The notes under the pieces were generated by a model. It did no database searches. It worked only from the letters and a program-made list of their open reading frames with translations, and was not told the origin of the DNA. Positions 60,201 through 64,000 of a DNA stretch of 64,000 bases are shown here, piece after piece (the first letter of the stretch is position 1; the number at the start of each line of letters is the position of its first letter). Source of the stretch: Medicago truncatula (taxonomy: Eukaryota; Streptophyta; Magnoliopsida; Fabales; Fabaceae); the NCBI RefSeq assembly GCF_003473485.1, contig NC_053042.1, forward strand, positions 260,501 to 324,500, written 5' to 3'. A program made the translations under genes and the position numbers.

Positions 60201-60833
60201 AACAGTTTTAAGTTATAAAAAAATATTGATTTCGAATTCAAATCTCGGTTTGACTTTAGATTAGAAACATAACTTTTGTATTAAGTTGAAAAATGTACAC
60301 TTATCAATATTTTTGTTGATGAGGAACACTTATCAAATTTAATTTTAGAATTAAAAACATTCATAACACACCCTTCAAACTCAGTACCAAATCAACTTAA
60401 AAATAATTAAATCATGGTTGTCAAAGAAGCAAACTATTTACCCTCTATCTAGACTTGATTGTCCTTATTCTATGAGTAGATACTAGATATTATCAGTAGT
60501 CAGCAATTTACAAAAGAAAAACTTGGACCATTATACATATTAATATATCTAATATTGAGAATAATGACCTGAGCAATGTCCATTCGCCCCGAAAGTTCAA
60601 AACCATCATAGCAAACAGGCTCGGGCTTGTTGGCAAGGATGTTAAGGAGCTCGTCCTCTTGAGTGCACTCTTCCCCAACACTCTTCACAGTCTCAAACCT
60701 CTGCAACGACCTGCAACAGAAAAACATAGCACCACGGAAATTGATTTTAAACTGAAACCTCAGGAGTTGAGAACAGTGCAGTAGCAGAAACTTACTGCTG
60801 AGATGTTGCATTTGAATTGGACGATTCATCCAT
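57223..60833 (-). pseudogene. Tyrosyl-tRNA synthetase pseudogene (left tandem copy)
   Basis: A cytosolic-type class I TyrRS, which would charge tRNA-Tyr. Exons (minus): 60833-60796, 60710-60569, 60110-59545 (interrupted), 59462-59361, 58796-58691, 58604-58522, 58253-58108, 57955-57850, 57409-57350, 57243-57223. Lesions: the HIGH-equivalent reads SGRMDIAQ (His to Asp) and the preceding proline is leucine; a Stowaway MITE (59746-60019) splits exon 3 and brings an in-frame TAA; the GRSE exon is 5 nt longer than the right copy's, a frameshift; and the glutamine after ICQMGMD is a TAA stop. The KMSKSDP motif and C-terminal exons remain readable (ADYEIGELHPADLKPALSKS). The start at 60833 is inferred; an upstream exon is possible. 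Not functional. Confidence 0.9.
59746..60019. mobile_element. Stowaway-type MITE inside a TyrRS exon
   Basis: A 274-bp element with termini CTCCCTCCGTTTCAAAATAC (left) and the complement of ATTATGAAACGGAGGGAG (right), and TA at both sides (59744-59745 and 60020-60021). Removing it and one TA restores the codons for LNNKLWGDLKK, so the insertion is exact. Confidence 0.95.
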
Positions 60834-60888
60834 AGACAATGTTTCAAGAGCTTCTGCGTCTGCTGCTTCCCCTATTGATATTGGTTCC

Positions 60889-61144
60889 CTGGACCACAAC
60901 TATTGAGTCAGTGGCTTAATGATTTCAACATAATACCATTGCAATTGCTATTTCTTTCTTCTCCTCTATGAGAGAGTTACACCCAAAGATGCATACTACA
61001 ATAGTTGATACTCGCTAATATTTATCAACATTTCTCATACTTGAAAGAACCTCTAGTATATTAAACAAGTCAAAAAATGGATTTAATAACAATTAAAATT
61101 AAATGGCATTATGGCAAATAAAAAAGTTAGCCTGAATCAGCTCA
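60889..61144. other. Spacer between the two TyrRS copies
   Basis: Only about 250 bp separate the right copy's stop codon from the left copy's first recognised exon. The left copy may therefore have lost its promoter, or its 5' exon is unrecognised here. Confidence 0.5.
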
Positions 61145-64000
61145 TTACCTGGTGACTCTGTAAGCCTGCAAAACAAAAACAAATTTAGGTTGGTGTATAT
61201 TCAAAGACAAAACATATATACAACAACAAAATGATTGTTTGGTTTGATGTATTTTCCTAATTCCAAACAAGCATAACCTTGACTTCTTTTAGTAGCTCTT
61301 TAGCATTCTTGTCCTTTCGAAAGTGTTCCCTGATAGACTACATAGTTCAAGAAACAATAGTTTAGCTTGTGTCACATAACGGAAATAAAGAAATGAAAGA
61401 AAGCTTTTACTTCTGAGTTCACAAAAATATATGATATATAACATCACTACTTTTTCTATGATCAAGCACACAGTGAATAGTTGAAAAATGCAATCAACAC
61501 TAATAGGGTATATTGCCACAGAAACCTAAGCATAAAGGTAGTGCCTGGAATCTAACTATCATTCCTCTCACTTAATTGACGGAGAAATACATTTTACAGT
61601 TATACTCAATAAATGAAACAGATGCATATAGCCACTTACCACCTGAGCTCCAATAAAGATGTAATGATACAAATACAGAAAGATGGAGTGGAAACGAATA
61701 CACTATAAAGCAGACATAGTGCTTTACTGGAGAAGGTAATGATGGATAAACCAACTTAAATATATGATAGAACTTGTCTCAAATTCGCAAGAATAATGAA
61801 CTTTTATTAATGAAAACCAAATTCTCAATTCTGGCCCAAGGTGTGTGCAGAATCAATAATAGGGACCTATGTAAAGAATGAATAATTTCCTGAATATTCG
61901 AAAATCCAGCTCCCTCCCAAATTCCCTCTAATTCTCTCATATCCCTTTCCTCGCCTAACAGGCTAACCTTCCTCTTCGCCGTTTTAGTCTTTCACTTAAC
62001 AAACTTATCATAACAGTAGTTAGTTCGTTTTGTGTTTATAAGAGCTCGTGTCATTATCCACATCAGAGTGTATTAGCCTCTGCATTCCCCCTTGCTCTCC
62101 TCTGGTAATCCCTACTAATTAAGGGTCTTGGTCTATCATATATTAACCAATAACACAACATTTAAATTTCAAACCAGGCATATTACAAGTAGACTATCCA
62201 ATATGATTATAATTTAAAAGAATATGAAATGTGATATATTTGAAATACATGCATAACAAAACCATTCATCGTTTCAGTCCTGAGTACAAAGATCGCCTAC
62301 CTAGTACGTACAGTGCAGATTTTGCTTGTAAGACTTAAGAGGTAAGGAGAACAGAAAAAGATACATCAACATAATCAGTAAAACATTACCTCTAGAATTT
62401 TATTCAATGACTTTGACAAAGCCGGTTTGAGGTCCTCTGGATTTACCTCTCCGCTTTCGTAGTCAACAACCAACTTTTCAAAGCTTTTGAACGTCCTATA
62501 TTGAAGGGAAGCATGAACATATAACAAACAATCAATTGAACACAAGAAAGAAAGAAAATAAGATCTAGAAGCCAGACTTAAAGCAATAATAGTTATTCAA
62601 GAAATTAAAACTACTATTATTATAAATGGAAGATAAAAGTTTAAATCAGGGAAATAGCAAAACTTACTTATTCCCACCATTATCCGCCCCACACTCCATA
62701 GTGAACTCCTTAAACCACGGAAAGATAAGATAACGGATGTACTCTAAGCATGGGTTTGCTTGAACTATCTTTGGTGGGCAATATGCCTTTTCTATTTTCA
62801 GATTCACTTCAGCCTATGAAATCCAAATACAAAATTTGAACGGTCACTAAATATTTCAAAAGAAAAATTACAAAAAATATCAACCAAAAAGGAACAAATA
62901 ACCACATGTTTACATAAAATCACAATTTCATTCCCCCATACTAATATTCTGCTAAATCTTCTTAATTTTCACAAAATACAAATATATATTTTCTTTGTAA
63001 TGATGACAAATTTAATAGCCTTATTAGCAACGTACCTCCTCATCTTCCATGTAAATGGATGATAATGGGTTACTTTTTGACATCTTCTCTTGCCCTTGTT
63101 GCAGACCAGGTAACATGTCTGAAAATCCCGCCAGAATCATTTAGAAAGGGAACACAAATATACATTAGCTGAAAGGAAATCTGGAGAATACTTACGGTGT
63201 GACAATATTATAGGTTTGTTCCTCCTCTTAATAACATCACAATACTCTCTGGCAAGAACATTTACTTTTCGCTGATCCATTCCCAATTGGCAGATGTCGG
63301 CCTATTATAAGATAAAATTGTTTATGCATTGACCAATATCTTTCAAGCATATTGGCAACTATAGATGAGACTAGGAAATATTAACAGAATTTGTTATAAT
63401 AGATCAGTAAATTGTAACATACAGTTCCAATACATGAAAATATGAAAAGGAATCTCTCTACTTTCCTCTCCATTAACAATAAAGGACACAATATCTTGGT
63501 ACTCAAACATATGAAATGTAAATCAGTATTAGCTATTTTACATACGTAATCCATAAGAAACTAAGACAGAAAAATCTAAGAACAGTACAGGGTTATGAAC
63601 TTCTATAGAGTAATTTTCAAATGCCATTTTTACTGCTACCATTGTGCATCCATTTGTTTTTCCAGTTCTTAACAGTAACAAACAACATCCCTCGTGAGCC
63701 TATAAGGGCGCCATTATGTAACTTTAGAATTATTTTATCTTAATGTGAAGCTAACAATGTATGTAATATAAGCTAAAGTAGTCAATGTAGGCCTCAAATC
63801 ACATAGGAAAATGGTAAACTGCACCTGGAGGAAAAATATGTCAGCACACTGCATGCATGGATAGAATATTTGAGAAGCGGTCAAATCTTCCTGTTCACTT
63901 CGTCCCATTATTTGGCTACACCTACAATTCAGAAGAACCAAAAAAGAAAAAATATTTCAAGTCCAAATCTATTACTCAGTGTATCATATATGAAAGCATT
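61145..64000 (-). CDS. Tyrosyl-tRNA synthetase (right tandem copy), 5' part off-window
   Basis: Attaches tyrosine to tRNA-Tyr. The visible seven exons are the C-terminal 205 residues: 63921-63825 (CSQIMGRSEQEDL, YPCMQCADIFFLQ), 63301-63196 (ADICQLGMDQRKVNVLAREY), 63118-63036 (LPGLQQGQEKMSKSNPLSS), 62813-62668, 62495-62390, 61337-61278 and 61165-61145 (ending AYRVTR). All junctions are in frame with no stop. The next upstream exon lies just beyond base 64000. The KMSKS loop is intact, but the following Asp is Asn. It is the tandem partner of the dead copy at 57223 and presumably the functional one; the HIGH-like motif is outside the window, so catalysis cannot be confirmed. Confidence 0.85.

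Overview
This is a gene-poor, AT-rich stretch of plant nuclear DNA, most likely from a legume close to Medicago (an inference). The signs are genes split by GT-AG introns, a TIR-NBS-LRR resistance gene, clustered amino acid permease and F-box/DUF295 genes, and many small transposons (Stowaway, MULE-like, hAT-like, tRNA-derived SINEs, Helitron and CACTA ends). No prokaryotic or organellar feature was seen.

Layout. 0-4.1 kb: the inverted promoter of an amino acid permease (AAP) gene whose start codon lies just outside the left edge, an hAT-like remnant, and a broken AAP pseudogene. 4.5-11.6 kb: pieces of three F-box/DUF295 gene copies with SINE, LINE and Stowaway insertions. 11.6-15.9 kb: an hAT-like element with a SINE nested in it, then a minisatellite. 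16.4-19.6 kb: an intact AAP gene (457 aa). 20-25 kb: another F-box fragment cut by a CACTA-like end, a diverged tandem array and a Helitron-type 3' end. 25.9-27.1 kb: the only intact F-box/DUF295 gene (389 aa), with a 748-bp inverted-repeat element 73 bp upstream. 28.4-31 kb: MITEs. 31.3-34.3 kb: a second intact AAP gene (473 aa), parent-like to the 2.2-4.0 kb pseudogene. 35.7-38.1 kb: a truncated YbeY-like pseudogene. 40.4-44.1 kb: a complete five-exon TIR-NBS-LRR gene (1016 aa). 47.2 kb: a small secreted cysteine-rich peptide gene. 48.9-54.8 kb: an intact 12-exon YbeY-HAD fusion gene, probably plastid-targeted. 57.2-64 kb: two tandem tyrosyl-tRNA synthetase genes; the left is dead (Stowaway in an exon, stop codon, frameshift), the right is open as far as visible and runs off the window.

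How it fits together. The window mixes single-copy housekeeping genes (YbeY-HAD, TyrRS) with clusters that duplicate and decay (AAP, F-box/DUF295, TNL). No operon-like cooperation is expected. The strongest unexpected signal is a 699-bp tract that appears identical between the inverted AAP pseudogene and the intact AAP gene 29 kb away, with abrupt ends in diverged flanks, as expected for recent gene conversion. Also notable are the Helitron-type ends facing the 5' sides of two diverging F-box copies, and the unassigned cysteine-rich peptide.
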